Made by a program: the position numbers and the translations under genes. The notes below the pieces were generated by a model that saw only the letters and a list, made by a program, of their open reading frames with translations, did no database searches and was not told the DNA's origin. From positions 114,947 to 178,946 of the forward strand of contig NZ_RJUE01000054.1 in the NCBI RefSeq assembly GCF_024343735.1: a stretch of DNA of 64,000 nt, in the 5' to 3' direction. The stretch is from Lacihabitans sp. CCS-44. Its GTDB lineage: Bacteria > Bacteroidota > Bacteroidia > Cytophagales > Spirosomataceae. The first letter of the stretch is position 1; every line of letters starts with the position of its first letter. Positions 54,315-64,000 of this stretch are shown here, piece after piece.

Positions 54315-54581
54315 ATGAAAGAACATTTATCTAACTCTTTTAACATCACCCACTTGGAGGCCTCAGTCAATTATACAATTTTTCACTTCAAAGATGGCCA
54401 CAGAGAGATACACGCCTACACCCTCAAAAAATACGAAACTGATTTTTCTTCGTCCAAAGCCTTCTCCCGCATCCACCGCCGCTTTTTGGTAAATCGACAG
54501 TTTATTGCTTCACACAATGAGAGTGAGGTACTTCTTTCTTGTGGGAAGCGTTTGCCTTTGGCTAGGAGGAGGAGGGTGTGA
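54315..54581 (+). CDS. Single-domain LytTR protein
   Basis: This 88-residue protein consists of a LytTR DNA-binding domain only (NITHLEASVNYTIFHFKDGH, KKYETDFSSSKAFSRIHRRFLVNRQFI) and ends in a basic tail (RLPLARRRRV). It has no receiver domain and no adjacent kinase of its own. Similar lone LytTR proteins in Bacteroidota may act as autonomous regulators. About 200 bases separate it from the response regulator. Confidence 0.85.
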   Translation: MKEHLSNSFNITHLEASVNYTIFHFKDGHREIHAYTLKKYETDFSSSKAFSRIHRRFLVNRQFIASHNESEVLLSCGKRLPLARRRRV

Positions 54582-54632
54582 AGTTAGGGAATATTAAATA
54601 AAATAATAATATTTTGATATAAAAACAATAAA

Positions 54633-54926
54633 ATGCTCAAATTCTGTTTGATAATAATTCTTGAGGTCACTGCTTTTTGTTTTCAAATTTCAGTGTACAA
54701 TTATGAAATCTTTCAAAAAACTGATAAATCTTACGGATATAAAATAAGGAAGGAGTCAAAAGTCTTGATTTACCAAGAAATTGTACCAGGTAGGGACGGC
54801 AATATGGGCTTTAAGTCAAAAGTAGATTGTATTAAAATTGCTCAATTAGTACTATTGAAAATGGAGTCAGGAAGGTTTCCTCCAATAGTAACAAAAGAAG
54901 ATTTAAAAAAACTCAATATAAAATGA
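54633..54926 (+). CDS. DUF4907 family small exported or anchored protein
   Basis: This 97-residue protein has an N-terminal hydrophobic segment (LIIILEVTAFCFQISV) and the DUF4907 pattern: SYGYKIRKESKVLIYQEIVPGR, then GFKSKVDCIKIAQLVLLKM and PPIVTKEDLKKLNI. The function of the family is not established. The stop codon overlaps the start of the kelch-protein gene in ATGA, and this pairing suggests that the two proteins work together, perhaps as part of a cell-surface assembly. Confidence 0.8.
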   Translation: MLKFCLIIILEVTAFCFQISVYNYEIFQKTDKSYGYKIRKESKVLIYQEIVPGRDGNMGFKSKVDCIKIAQLVLLKMESGRFPPIVTKEDLKKLNIK

Positions 54927-57900
54927 AAACAACTTCTTACACTCCCTTGGTTATATTTATGCTAATTAGTTCTTTAGCGTCTAATTTTTTAGTTGCCCAA
55001 AATACTGTAGAAAGAAAAGCTAGCTTGGGGATAGAAACGCCTATGGCTTTAGAAAGGTATAATGGTTTCAGTTTCTCAATTGGAGATATGGGGTACATAG
55101 GTGGTGGTCAAAAAACTGTTAATGGCCAAGCTGAAGGTTCTGCACTTAATGATTTTTGGGAATACAACATGATTACTAATGAATGGACGAGAAAAGCTGA
55201 TTTTCCTGGTGAGGGCAAAATTTCTGCAGTAGGATTGACAATAAATAATAAAGGATATGTTGGTGCTGGTGGAACCAAAGAGTTTTGGGAATATAATGCT
55301 GAACTTGATAAGTGGACGAGAAAAGCAGATTTCATAGACAAAAGAACTAGTTCGGCTGGTTTTTCGCTGAATGGAAAAGCTTACATAGGAACTGGTTTGG
55401 CTGGTGATAATATAGGACCAAGGTTAAGAAAGGATTTCTATGAATACGACCCTTTATTGGATATCTGGACTCAAAAAAGAGATTTTGGTGGTGTTGGTAT
55501 TGAAAGAGGAATTGGGTTTTCCATTAGTGGGAAGGGTTATATCGGTTTAGGGGCAAATTATCAAACAAGTTCAATATATCAAACGGCTATTTGGGAATAT
55601 GATCCATTAGGTGATACTTGGGTTCAAAAAGGAAATTACCCAACTTCATCGACTTCTAGATCCTCGGTTGCAACTGTAGGTGATAAAGCTTACATTGGTA
55701 TGGGGGAGGGATTTGGAGGTAGTTCTGGACACGCAAGTAGTAAAACATTTTATGAATATAATCCCAATATTTCAAATAGTTGGAATTATATTTCTTCCAC
55801 TCCAATATCTGCAAGGAATGGAGCTTTTATGTTTTCAAATTTAACCAGAGTATTCGTAGGAGGAGGAAGGGATGAATTTAATACATATTATAATTTTTAT
55901 AAAGCAGATTTATGGGAACTTAACCCCTCCAACTATTCATGGTTGCAGAAATTTTCTCAATACAATTATAGTGTTGCGGATGCAGCAAGTTTTGTATTGA
56001 ACGAAAAAGCATATGTAGTTTCTGGTAGAAGTGAGTATAAAGGAATAAAAAAAGATACTTGGGAATACAGTCCATCCAATAACAATTGGACTAAAAAAAA
56101 TGATTTACCAATAGGACGACCAGGGGCAGTTAGTTTTTCTATTAATAATAAAGGATATTTGGGTACAGGTAATTTATCTTATCATAATAACACCAATGAT
56201 TTTTGGGAATACGATCCAGTTTTAGATACATGGTCACAAAAAGCGAATTTTCCTGGTGCCAAAAGAAATAATGCTTTTGGCTTTAGTAATGGGACAAAAG
56301 GTTACGTAGGAGGTGGAAGTCCTTCAAATAATGAGTATATGGGTTTAAATGATTTTTATCAATATGATGCAATCACCAATATATGGACTAAATTAAATAA
56401 TATTCCGACAGATAGATTTAACGCATTTACTTTTGCTGCCAATAATAAAATTTTTATGGGCGGCGGCAGGAGCTTATTGCCTACAGGATATATGAAGTAT
56501 TATTCCGATTTCTATCAATATATTCCAGAAACTGATGCTTGGATTGCAAAACAGAATATCCCAATGATTTCTGAATGGAAATACATTTCATTCGGTCTAA
56601 ACAAAAATGGATATGTGAGCGGGGATTATGTTGGAAATCCTGATGCAAATAATCTTTTCTTTGAATATAATATTGAAAATGATAATTGGAATAATTTTGG
56701 GTCCCATAGTAGTCTTTCAAGAGTAAGTTCCTTTTCGTTTGAAGTGAACGGAGTTGGCTATTTTGGTGGCGGATATAATGTTTGGCATTCAACAGAATTA
56801 AATGATTTCTGGGCATATAACCCTTGTAAATATGAGGAAATGATTCCACCTCTTACTATTTCCTCTGAAAGGTGCGGGCCAGGTACTGATACTTTAGAAG
56901 CACAAAACTGTTATGGAGTGTTTAGGTGGTATCAAAATCTGACTGATGGAAATATTTTCTTGGAGACTTCTAGTAACAAAGTTGAGTTCAAGAATTATGA
57001 ATCCACCACAAAATTTTATGTTTCTTGTGCTTGCGGATCTTTAGAAACTGCTAGGTCTGAAGTCGAATTTAAAATTAATTCTACACCTTCTGCTCCTTCA
57101 AATGTAACCAAAGAAGTGTTTTCAGGTCAATATAGTAATATTGAAATATTAGGATGCGATGATGGATTGGTTTCTTGGTACGAAAATTTAAATGACAGTT
57201 ACCCTATTTTTGTTGGGAATAAATTCAAAACTCCAGATATATTTAATAATAGAAATTATTACGCTTCATGTACAAAGAACTCTTGTGAAAGCTTGAACAA
57301 AGCCACCATAAATTTAAATTTAAAAAATTGCGAATTTTCTGATGTCTTTGAATCTGTCATGCAACCAGAAGGAGAATATGCATTCAAAGATAATCTGAAA
57401 TCAAAGGCAAATATATACCAACCAATTTCTTACAGGGCTGGGAAAAATATTTTACTTGAACCAGGGTTTGTTGCCGAGAATACAGTTTTTCAAGCTGAAA
57501 TAAAAGATTGTCCCGAAGTTCAAACGACCTCTCCACCAACTATTCCAACTGATGGACTATTGCTTTATTGTCCTTTTAATGGTAATGCAAACGATGTGAG
57601 CGGGAATAGTAATAACGGCATTATACAAGGTAATCCAAACTTTATTTTAAGGGGTAGTCAACAAGCTTTAAACTTTAGTCCCAATTCTGGACAATTCGTT
57701 TCCGTTGCTAACAATTCAAGCTTTCAAAATCTCACCTCAATGACATTATCCGCTTGGATAAAACCTTCGTTATTTGATTTGAATTGTTACACCGAGAGAG
57801 AGCAATTAATTGGAAAAGGAAAAGATGTGAGCGATAATGCATTTGGATTATCCATCCAAAGAAATATAACTCCGTCATCATGTGGCGAGGCAAGCTCTTT

Positions 57901-58225
57901 TGATTCTTACAAATTGAATTTTGAATTGGGTTCAAGTACGATTTCATCTCCAATTTATAGTATTGATAATATTTGGAAACATGTATTATGTACCTACGAT
58001 GGTGTAAATCAAAAAATTTATGTTGATGGAATATTAATGCTACAAGCAACCGTTGGAGCCATTAATACCACTAATAGCATTCCTTTATATTTTAATTATT
58101 CAACTTGGGATGGAGGTTACTCAAATACTAATGGGAGGTATGGTGGAGGAATGGACGATATTAGAATATATAATAGAGCTTTGTCAGATTTAGAAGTTAC
58201 AACAATCTATAACTCAGAAAAATGA
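54923..58225 (+). CDS. Secreted kelch-repeat / 3-coathanger stack / LamG protein
   Basis: This 1100-residue protein has a signal peptide (residues 1-25). Residues about 30-640 contain many kelch repeats (for example DFWEYDPVLDTWSQKANFPG and GFSNGTKGYVGGG), forming one or two beta-propellers. Ig-like segments follow (about 645-810), then a 3-coathanger stack domain (IYQPISYRAGKNILLEPGF, VAENTVFQAEIKDC) and a LamG/concanavalin-like domain (about 885-1100; LLLYCPFNGNANDVSGNSNNGI). It ends directly after LamG without a type IX sorting domain. It is probably a surface adhesin or glycan-binding protein. It overlaps the DUF4907 gene by four bases. Confidence 0.88.
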   Translation: MKTTSYTPLVIFMLISSLASNFLVAQNTVERKASLGIETPMALERYNGFSFSIGDMGYIGGGQKTVNGQAEGSALNDFWEYNMITNEWTRKADFPGEGKISAVGLTINNKGYVGAGGTKEFWEYNAELDKWTRKADFIDKRTSSAGFSLNGKAYIGTGLAGDNIGPRLRKDFYEYDPLLDIWTQKRDFGGVGIERGIGFSISGKGYIGLGANYQTSSIYQTAIWEYDPLGDTWVQKGNYPTSSTSRSSVATVGDKAYIGMGEGFGGSSGHASSKTFYEYNPNISNSWNYISSTPISARNGAFMFSNLTRVFVGGGRDEFNTYYNFYKADLWELNPSNYSWLQKFSQYNYSVADAASFVLNEKAYVVSGRSEYKGIKKDTWEYSPSNNNWTKKNDLPIGRPGAVSFSINNKGYLGTGNLSYHNNTNDFWEYDPVLDTWSQKANFPGAKRNNAFGFSNGTKGYVGGGSPSNNEYMGLNDFYQYDAITNIWTKLNNIPTDRFNAFTFAANNKIFMGGGRSLLPTGYMKYYSDFYQYIPETDAWIAKQNIPMISEWKYISFGLNKNGYVSGDYVGNPDANNLFFEYNIENDNWNNFGSHSSLSRVSSFSFEVNGVGYFGGGYNVWHSTELNDFWAYNPCKYEEMIPPLTISSERCGPGTDTLEAQNCYGVFRWYQNLTDGNIFLETSSNKVEFKNYESTTKFYVSCACGSLETARSEVEFKINSTPSAPSNVTKEVFSGQYSNIEILGCDDGLVSWYENLNDSYPIFVGNKFKTPDIFNNRNYYASCTKNSCESLNKATINLNLKNCEFSDVFESVMQPEGEYAFKDNLKSKANIYQPISYRAGKNILLEPGFVAENTVFQAEIKDCPEVQTTSPPTIPTDGLLLYCPFNGNANDVSGNSNNGIIQGNPNFILRGSQQALNFSPNSGQFVSVANNSSFQNLTSMTLSAWIKPSLFDLNCYTEREQLIGKGKDVSDNAFGLSIQRNITPSSCGEASSFDSYKLNFELGSSTISSPIYSIDNIWKHVLCTYDGVNQKIYVDGILMLQATVGAINTTNSIPLYFNYSTWDGGYSNTNGRYGGGMDDIRIYNRALSDLEVTTIYNSEK

Positions 58226-58318
58226 AAAGTAAGTTTTTTTCATTGAGTCAAGTTTTTTATAACAAATTGGCGGCTGCCCACCCCCACAAATTTATTATTC
58301 GGTAACCCACATAAATCC

Positions 58319-58357
58319 AAAAAGTAGTATCTTGCAAGTTCACGATACTACTTTTTT
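58319..58357 (+). terminator. Hairpin with T run abutting the next start codon
   Basis: AAAAAGTAGTATC and GATACTACTTTTT pair over 13 bases around a 12-base loop (58332-58343); the T run ends at the base before the ATG at 58358. It fits a terminator for the kelch gene, or an attenuator of the next gene. Confidence 0.75.
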
Positions 58358-60646
58358 ATGATTAGAATATTTACATTTATCTACTTACTTTTTGCTACTT
58401 TAGGTGCTCATGCCCAGTCACTTGAAATGTATAGACTTTCCAACTCCTCAGGGGTTTATGCGGTTGGTTTTAATCCCGCACTTTTGGCCGATTCCCGAAA
58501 TGGGGGAATGTTTAACTTAGGGCTTTTTCATGCAAACACCAGCTCTGAGGCTGTGTTCAATGATTTTGTTCCTTCTTCCAAGCTTAATCTCAAGCTCAAA
58601 GATGCAAGTTTTAAAACACAAGAGATTAGTCTGCAAGGGCCATCATATATGAAGCAATTTAAGAAAAACTCTGCTTTTGCTATAAGCACCCATTATCGGG
58701 CTTTACAGAAGAGAGAGGGTGAATTTGCCGATATTTTCATTCAAAATCCACAAATTGGTAGAAATCAGAGCTTGCTTGGTACATACGAGTCTGTGGGATT
58801 AAAAGAATTGGCGTTTTCTTACGCCCATCCTTTGGCTTTCAGTGAGCACTTTGTCAAAGTCGGCACAACTGTAAAACTGGCTTCCCTCTACCACAGTTAT
58901 GCTCTTGAAAGCACCGATTTGGCCATTGCGAATACCCAATTAAACGGCACAGTTACCGCTCTCATAAACACAAATGCAACAAGTTTCAATTGGCTAGATA
59001 TGCTCAAAAGCAAAACCATGGGAACAGGATTAGACCTAGGCTTTGTGTATGAATATCGCCCCAAGTATGCCGACCATCAATACTTAATGGACGGAAAGCA
59101 ACAATATGACCCAACAGTCAATAAATATTTGGCCAGATTCGCCTTTAGTGTCACAGACATTGGAGGTGTAAAGTTTGAGGAGAATTCTCGTATAGGTCTA
59201 TTTAACCAAACAGCTGTAAATCAAAACAACCTGGCCAAGGGTGTTCCTGTGGCTATACAAGAGCTGAATTTTACGGGTGAAAACATTAATTCATCAGAAT
59301 ACATGCTGCCCACTCGCATAAATTTATTGGCAGAAGTTAGGCTTGGCAAAAAAGGGTGGCACTTGGGTACGGCCTATCGCTCGGCCACTAAACGCACCGG
59401 AATGGGTTTTAACACCCAAAGTATCATAGCATTTTACCCAAGAAAAGAAATAAATGGCTTTGAGTTTTCGATGCCCGTCATACTCAATCAAACCACCAAG
59501 AAAACGGGCATTGGTTTTCATTTAAAGCTCGGTTCATTTATTTTGGGCACCGAGGCATTGAATTACCTTTTCTCCAAAAACTCACCCAACCCATCTGTTT
59601 ATGCTGGGTTTAGTTTTTCGGGTAAGCCCAAGAAAATCAAAGACCGCGACAATGATGCCGTTTCTGATGCCAAAGATAAATGTTTGGAAATACCGGGCCT
59701 TTGGGCCTTTAAGGGTTGCCCCGATACCGATGCCGACGGTATTGAAGATAAATTAGACAAATGCCCTGAGCATGCAGGTCCTAAAGAAACCAACGGTTGC
59801 CCAGATGCTGATGGAGACGGTATTTTTGACAACCAAGATGCCTGTCCAACTGCGGCAGGTGAGGTTAGATTCAATGGCTGCCCTGATACCGACAAAGATG
59901 GACTGCCAGATAGCGAGGACGATTGCCCACAAAAAGCGGGTTCGGAAGAGTTTGGTGGTTGTCCGGACACCGATGGCGACGGCCTGATTGACTCCGAAGA
60001 TGATTGCCCAGAAGTGGCTGGGGCCAAATTGTTTAAGGGTTGCCCAGATACCGACGGCGATGGCATACCTGACAAAGACGATAAGTGTATAAGCGAGAAA
60101 GGTAGCTTGGCCAACGGTGGCTGTCCAGATGCTGACGGCGACGGCTTTATTGATAAGATAGATGAATGTCCAACAGAAAAGGGAAGCCTGAATGGCTGCC
60201 CTGACACCGACGGCGATGGAATAAAAGATGCGGAGGACGATTGTCCAAAAGACAAAGGTTCGAAAGAAAATAACGGCTGTCCAGACAGTGACGCAGACGG
60301 CGTGGTAGATTATTTGGATAAATGCCCAGACCTACCAGGCACAAGGTTGTGGAGTGGATGCGTTTTGGTTTCGAACTTTCAGCCTTTAGACAGCCTTGAT
60401 GCCGATTTGAATGTATTGCTGGTGGATTTGGTAAACGGCATGATTAAAAAAGAAGTGGATAACGCTAAACTAGAACAGATTAAGGCCAAAGTATCAACCT
60501 TGATTAAACCGCTAAAATTGGTGGTAACGGGCAAACTTTCTGCTGAGGTAAGAATGACTTACGGCCTGGCCTTGCAAAACATGGGTGTGGTGCTTGTTGA
60601 AAGAGAAAGCGAGAATGCTTCTAGTAGTATTAAATTTGAACAATGA
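58358..60646 (+). CDS. DUF5723-like outer-membrane protein with thrombospondin-3 repeats
   Basis: This 762-residue protein has a signal peptide ([16 protein letters not shown]). Residues about 20-425 are a DUF5723-like barrel ([25 protein letters not shown]). Residues about 430-675 are calcium-binding thrombospondin type 3 repeats ([19 protein letters not shown] and similar, about ten units). The C-terminal part (about 680-762) lies where an OmpA peptidoglycan-binding domain is expected, but it lacks the usual GHTD and N-x-x-LS-x-x-RA motifs. It may be a degenerate OmpA domain. The start directly follows a hairpin. The next gene overlaps its stop codon by four bases (ATGA). Confidence 0.85.
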   Translation: MIRIFTFIYLLFATLGAHAQSLEMYRLSNSSGVYAVGFNPALLADSRNGGMFNLGLFHANTSSEAVFNDFVPSSKLNLKLKDASFKTQEISLQGPSYMKQFKKNSAFAISTHYRALQKREGEFADIFIQNPQIGRNQSLLGTYESVGLKELAFSYAHPLAFSEHFVKVGTTVKLASLYHSYALESTDLAIANTQLNGTVTALINTNATSFNWLDMLKSKTMGTGLDLGFVYEYRPKYADHQYLMDGKQQYDPTVNKYLARFAFSVTDIGGVKFEENSRIGLFNQTAVNQNNLAKGVPVAIQELNFTGENINSSEYMLPTRINLLAEVRLGKKGWHLGTAYRSATKRTGMGFNTQSIIAFYPRKEINGFEFSMPVILNQTTKKTGIGFHLKLGSFILGTEALNYLFSKNSPNPSVYAGFSFSGKPKKIKDRDNDAVSDAKDKCLEIPGLWAFKGCPDTDADGIEDKLDKCPEHAGPKETNGCPDADGDGIFDNQDACPTAAGEVRFNGCPDTDKDGLPDSEDDCPQKAGSEEFGGCPDTDGDGLIDSEDDCPEVAGAKLFKGCPDTDGDGIPDKDDKCISEKGSLANGGCPDADGDGFIDKIDECPTEKGSLNGCPDTDGDGIKDAEDDCPKDKGSKENNGCPDSDADGVVDYLDKCPDLPGTRLWSGCVLVSNFQPLDSLDADLNVLLVDLVNGMIKKEVDNAKLEQIKAKVSTLIKPLKLVVTGKLSAEVRMTYGLALQNMGVVLVERESENASSSIKFEQ

Positions 60647-63600
60647 TGTTTTTGAAAAATATAATTCTGGTTTTGTTGGTATGTCTAAACCTGGCCTTTG
60701 GTCAATCCAAAAAGAGATTACCCAATCCCATAAATACCTCTAGCTCTATTGAATATGCACCATCGGTTACGGCGGACGGCCAAACGCTTATTTATCAGTC
60801 AGACCAATATGGGCTTTTTGTAAACAGTGCCAAAAAAGTCCCTCAGATAACAGCCGATGGAAAGAGCAATATAATACTGGATGAGTTTGAAACAAGTTTT
60901 TTTGGAGTTTATGAGGTTAAACTACACCCGTCAGGCAGCTGGATGCCACCTAAAAACATAGAACCCATCAATCTATACGCCAACGAAAACAACACACCCG
61001 TAATGGGCGGCCCAAGTGTGAGTTATGACGGCAACACCATTTATTTCTTCGCCAACTTTGGCAAAAGTGGCTATGGGAGAGAGGACATATTTGTGTCGGA
61101 ACGCAAGAAAAATGGGTGGTCTAGGCCAGAGAACATTGGTGCAACCATCAATACCGATAACTACGAAGGTTTTCCGTCTATTTCGCCCGATGGTAAAAAA
61201 CTATATTTTACCAGAGAGATATTAGGCAAAAAAGTAAACGATAAACAATGTTACCGCATAATGGTAACTGAAAAAGCAAGAAATGGCAAATGGCGAGCAC
61301 CCTATGAGCTGCCCGCACCCATAAACATGGACTGCGAAAAAGCCCCTCGGATACTTGCGGACGGTAAAACGCTGGTTTTTTCTTCTATCAAAAAAGAGGG
61401 GAGAGGCGACTTCGACCTTTACAAAAGTACTATGCTGGCGTCTGGCGGTTGGTCTGAGCCGGTAAATTTGGATTTCATTAATACCAAAAAATCGGATCTT
61501 TTTGTGTCCATAAGCCCGTGTGGCGACCTCATGTATTATGTCACCGACGGTGATATTTTTACCACCACCATACCAGAATCTCTCCGGCCCATCAGAAGTG
61601 CAACCATACAGGGTTTTGTTTTGGATTCTCTTTCTGGGGAACCTTTGCAGGCCAAAATTGTGGTTAAAAACAAAGAAACTGACCAGATACTTTCGGTTTT
61701 GGATAACAACTCGTCAGATGGGAGATATACGGCTATTGTTCCTTTTGGCGAATCCTATACGCTTTCGGTCAATATTCCAGAATATTTCAATAAAGTTACG
61801 CCGCTTTTAGGTGAGCAAATTGTTGATTGCAATACCATTCCGATAGATTTTAAGCTTCAAAAGATACCTACCGAAAAAGAAGAAATAGTAAAGCTTGCCC
61901 TAAACTCGGACAAGAATCAGGTCTTAATAGACGAGCAAAGGTTAGCCGCCGAAAAACTCAAACTGGAGCAATTGGAATTAGAGAAGTCTCAGAAATTGGC
62001 TTTGGAAAAGAGACGATTAGAAGATGAACGTTTGGCTGCCGAAAAACTCAAACTGGAGCAATTGGAATTAGAAAAAGCCCAGAAGTTAGCTTTGGAAAAG
62101 AAGCGAATAGAGGATGAACTATTGGCCGCCGAAAAACTCAAACAAGAAGCTTTAGAATTAGAGAAGGCTCAGAAATTGGCTTTGGAAAAGAAACGATTGG
62201 AAGACGAACGTTTGGCTGCCGAAAAACTCAAACTGGAGCAATTGGAATTAGAGAAGTCTCAGAAATTGGCTTTAGAAAAGAAACAATTGGAAGACGAACG
62301 TTTAGCCGCTGAAAAACTCAAACTGGAGCAATTGGAATTAGAAAAAGCCCAGAAGTTAGCTTTGGAAAAGAAGCGAATAGAGGATGAACGATTGGCCGCC
62401 GAAAAACTCAAACAAGAAGCTTTAGAATTAGAGAAGGCTCAGAAATTGGCTTTGGAAAAGAAACGATTGGAAGACGAACGTTTGGCTGCCGAAAAACTCA
62501 AACTGGAGCAATTGGAATTAGAGAAGTCTCAGAAATTGGCTTTAGAAAAGAAACAATTGGAAGACGAACGTTTAGCCGCTGAAAAACTCAAACTGGAGCA
62601 ATTGGAATTAGAAAAAGCCCAGAAGTTAGCTTTGGAAAAGAAGCGAATAGAGGATGAACTATTGGCCGCCGAAAAACTCAAACAAGAAGCTTTAGAATTA
62701 GAGAAGGCTCAGAAATTGGCTTTGGAAAAGAAACGATTGGAAGACGAACGTTTGGCTGCCGAAAAACTCAAACTGGAGCAATTGGAATTAGAGAAGTCTC
62801 AGAAATTGGCTTTAGAAAAGAAACAATTGGAAGACGAACGTTTAGCCGCTGAAAAACTCAAACTGGAGCAATTGGAATTAGAAAAAGCCCAGAAGTTAGC
62901 TTTGGAAAAGAAGCGAATAGAGGATGAACTATTGGCCGCCGAAAAACTCAAACAAGAAGCTTTAGAATTAGAGAAGGCTCAGAAATTGGCTTTGGAAAAG
63001 AAACGATTGGAAGACGAACGTTTGGCTGCCGAAAAACTCAAACTGGAGCAATTGGAATTAGAGAAGTCTCAGAAATTGGCTTTAGAAAAGAAACAATTGG
63101 AAGACGAACGTTTAGCCGCTGAAAAACTCAAACTGGAGCAATTGGAATTAGAAAAAGCCCAGAAGTTAGCTTTGGAAAAGAAGCGAATAGAGGATGAACT
63201 ATTGGCCGCCGAAAAACTCAAACAAGAAGCTTTAGAATTAGAGAAGGCTCAGAAATTGGCTTTGGAAAAGAAACGATTGGAAGACGAACGTTTGGCTGCC
63301 GAAAAACTCAAACTGGAGCAATTGGAATTAGAGAAGTCTCAGAAATTGGCTTTAGAAAAGAAACAATTGGAAGACGAACGTTTAGCCGCTGAAAAACTCA
63401 AACTGGAGCAATTGGAATTAGAAAAAGCCCAGAAGTTAGCTTTGGAAAAGAAGCGAATAGAGGATGAACTATTGGCCGCCGAAAAACTCAAACAAGAAGC
63501 TTTAGAATTAGAGAAGGCTCAGAAATTGGCTTTGGAAAAGAAACGATTGGAAGACGAACGTTTGGCTGCCGAAAAACTCAAACTGGAGCAATTGGAATTA

Positions 63601-64000
63601 GAGAAGTCTCAGAAATTGGCTTTAGAAAAGAAACAATTGGAAGACGAACGTTTAGCCGCTGAAAAACTCAAACTGGAGCAATTGGAATTAGAAAAAGCCC
63701 AGAAGTTAGCTTTGGAAAAGAAGCGAATAGAGGATGAACTATTGGCCGCCGAAAAACTCAAACAAGAAGCTTTAGAATTAGAGAAGGCTCAGAAATTGGC
63801 TTTGGAAAAGAAACGATTGGAAGACGAACGTTTGGCTGCCGAAAAACTCAAACTGGAGCAATTGGAATTAGAGAAGTCTCAGAAATTGGCTTTAGAAAAG
63901 AAACAATTGGAAGACGAACGTTTAGCCGCTGAAAAACTCAAACTGGAGCAATTGGAATTAGAAAAAGCCCAGAAGTTAGCTTTGGAAAAGAAGCGAATAG
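60643..64000 (+). CDS. PD40-propeller envelope protein with long tandem coiled-helix repeats (3' truncated)
   Basis: The start ATG overlaps the previous stop codon (ATGA) and the frame stays open to the end of the window, so at least 1119 residues are encoded. After a signal peptide ([16 protein letters not shown]) come PD40/WD40-like repeats (about 30-310; [27 protein letters not shown]). A carboxypeptidase-regulatory-like domain follows (about 322-400; [18 protein letters not shown]). From residue about 430 the protein is made of 30-residue highly charged helical repeats. PD40 plus regulatory domain normally precede an OmpA domain in Bacteroidota, as in the T9SS component PorE; here the C-terminus is not visible. 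The repeats probably form a long stiff helix. Confidence 0.88.
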   Translation, partial: MMFLKNIILVLLVCLNLAFGQSKKRLPNPINTSSSIEYAPSVTADGQTLIYQSDQYGLFVNSAKKVPQITADGKSNIILDEFETSFFGVYEVKLHPSGSWMPPKNIEPINLYANENNTPVMGGPSVSYDGNTIYFFANFGKSGYGREDIFVSERKKNGWSRPENIGATINTDNYEGFPSISPDGKKLYFTREILGKKVNDKQCYRIMVTEKARNGKWRAPYELPAPINMDCEKAPRILADGKTLVFSSIKKEGRGDFDLYKSTMLASGGWSEPVNLDFINTKKSDLFVSISPCGDLMYYVTDGDIFTTTIPESLRPIRSATIQGFVLDSLSGEPLQAKIVVKNKETDQILSVLDNNSSDGRYTAIVPFGESYTLSVNIPEYFNKVTPLLGEQIVDCNTIPIDFKLQKIPTEKEEIVKLALNSDKNQVLIDEQRLAAEKLKLEQLELEKSQKLALEKRRLEDERLAAEKLKLEQLELEKAQKLALEKKRIEDELLAAEKLKQEALELEKAQKLALEKKRLEDERLAAEKLKLEQLELEKSQKLALEKKQLEDERLAAEKLKLEQLELEKAQKLALEKKRIEDERLAAEKLKQEALELEKAQKLALEKKRLEDERLAAEKLKLEQLELEKSQKLALEKKQLEDERLAAEKLKLEQLELEKAQKLALEKKRIEDELLAAEKLKQEALELEKAQKLALEKKRLEDERLAAEKLKLEQLELEKSQKLALEKKQLEDERLAAEKLKLEQLELEKAQKLALEKKRIEDELLAAEKLKQEALELEKAQKLALEKKRLEDERLAAEKLKLEQLELEKSQKLALEKKQLEDERLAAEKLKLEQLELEKAQKLALEKKRIEDELLAAEKLKQEALELEKAQKLALEKKRLEDERLAAEKLKLEQLELEKSQKLALEKKQLEDERLAAEKLKLEQLELEKAQKLALEKKRIEDELLAAEKLKQEALELEKAQKLALEKKRLEDERLAAEKLKLEQLELEKSQKLALEKKQLEDERLAAEKLKLEQLELEKAQKLALEKKRIEDELLAAEKLKQEALELEKAQKLALEKKRLEDERLAAEKLKLEQLELEKSQKLALEKKQLEDERLAAEKLKLEQLELEKAQKLALEKKRI
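61951..64000 (+). repeat. Near-perfect 270-bp higher-order tandem repeat (three 90-bp units)
   Basis: From 61951 every 90 bases encode one 30-residue unit beginning EKLK. After one introductory unit the order A-B-C (A: LEQ...KAQ...RIEDE; B: QEALE...RLEDER; C: LEQ...KSQ...QLEDER) repeats seven full times, starting at 62041, 62311, 62581, 62851, 63121, 63391 and 63661, and an eighth starts at 63931. By eye only one base differs between the triplets (aggatgaacg versus aggatgaact near 62390), so identity at the DNA level is almost complete. Confidence 0.95.

Noticed and set aside
59599..60255. 218-codon minus-strand frame rich in Ser/Pro
   Set aside because: It is the antisense of the thrombospondin-3 repeats; the repetitive pattern comes from the coding strand.
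61025..61810. Two plus-strand frames of 66 and 96 codons inside the PD40 gene
   Set aside because: They are in other frames of the gene starting at 60643, whose frame stays open to the window end and gives a coherent domain order.

Overview
The window is AT-rich and reads as chromosomal DNA of a Bacteroidota bacterium, most likely a Cytophagales member. The support is: promoters of the Bacteroidota form TTTG-N19/20-TAnnTTTG; start codons mostly without Shine-Dalgarno sites; and families typical of the group (Reg_prop/Y_Y_Y sensor with LytTR regulator, 3-coathanger stack, DUF4907, thrombospondin-3 envelope proteins, ThuA plus PQQ-type sugar dehydrogenase fusions). The genus is not determined. 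I see no rRNA, tRNA, CRISPR array, prophage or insertion sequence.

Layout. 1-737: 3' end of a GH106-like rhamnosidase. 0.9-3.7 kb: two paralogous multi-pass membrane proteins and a decayed third copy. 4-6.5 kb: a small hypothetical gene, an outer-membrane barrel and a luciferase-like oxidoreductase. 6.6-11.9 kb: three paralogous outer-membrane proteins interleaved with two AraC regulators and a RHH/PIN toxin-antitoxin pair. 12-19.8 kb: aldo/keto reductase, MFS exporter, DinB protein, two secreted esterases and a GMC oxidoreductase with its subunit 3. 20-25.3 kb: three one-component regulator cassettes (ArsR, TetR, YafY/WYL), each beside small enzymes or membrane proteins; the ArsR and TetR cassettes have visible operators.

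25.4-48.9 kb is a glycan and sugar catabolism region framed by two paralogous NUDIX-fold regulators. Each faces a divergent target operon across a near-identical inverted repeat with ATTGTCT arms. The targets include ThuA-like proteins, an N-sulfatase-like enzyme, SDRs, an MFS transporter, a 1258-residue ThuA/sugar dehydrogenase/cytochrome c fusion, GH78 and GH2 enzymes, and secreted esterases. A roughly 100-residue domain of unknown function occurs three times here: twice as a small secreted protein and once as the C-terminus of the giant fusion. There is no SusC/SusD pair. A 16-nt GC-rich motif sits 7-9 nt before the start codons of three genes, and heptad-like intergenic repeats occur at three places.

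49-64 kb: a LuxR-type regulator, a Reg_prop histidine kinase with LytTR response regulator, a lone LytTR protein, a DUF4907/kelch-LamG pair, and two envelope genes. The second envelope gene runs off the window and contains an almost perfect 270-bp higher-order tandem repeat (three 30-residue helical units per period, seven full periods visible). The most unusual items are this repeat, the dual NUDIX-regulator operator system, the recurring GKW...MFDV domain, and the conserved leader motif.
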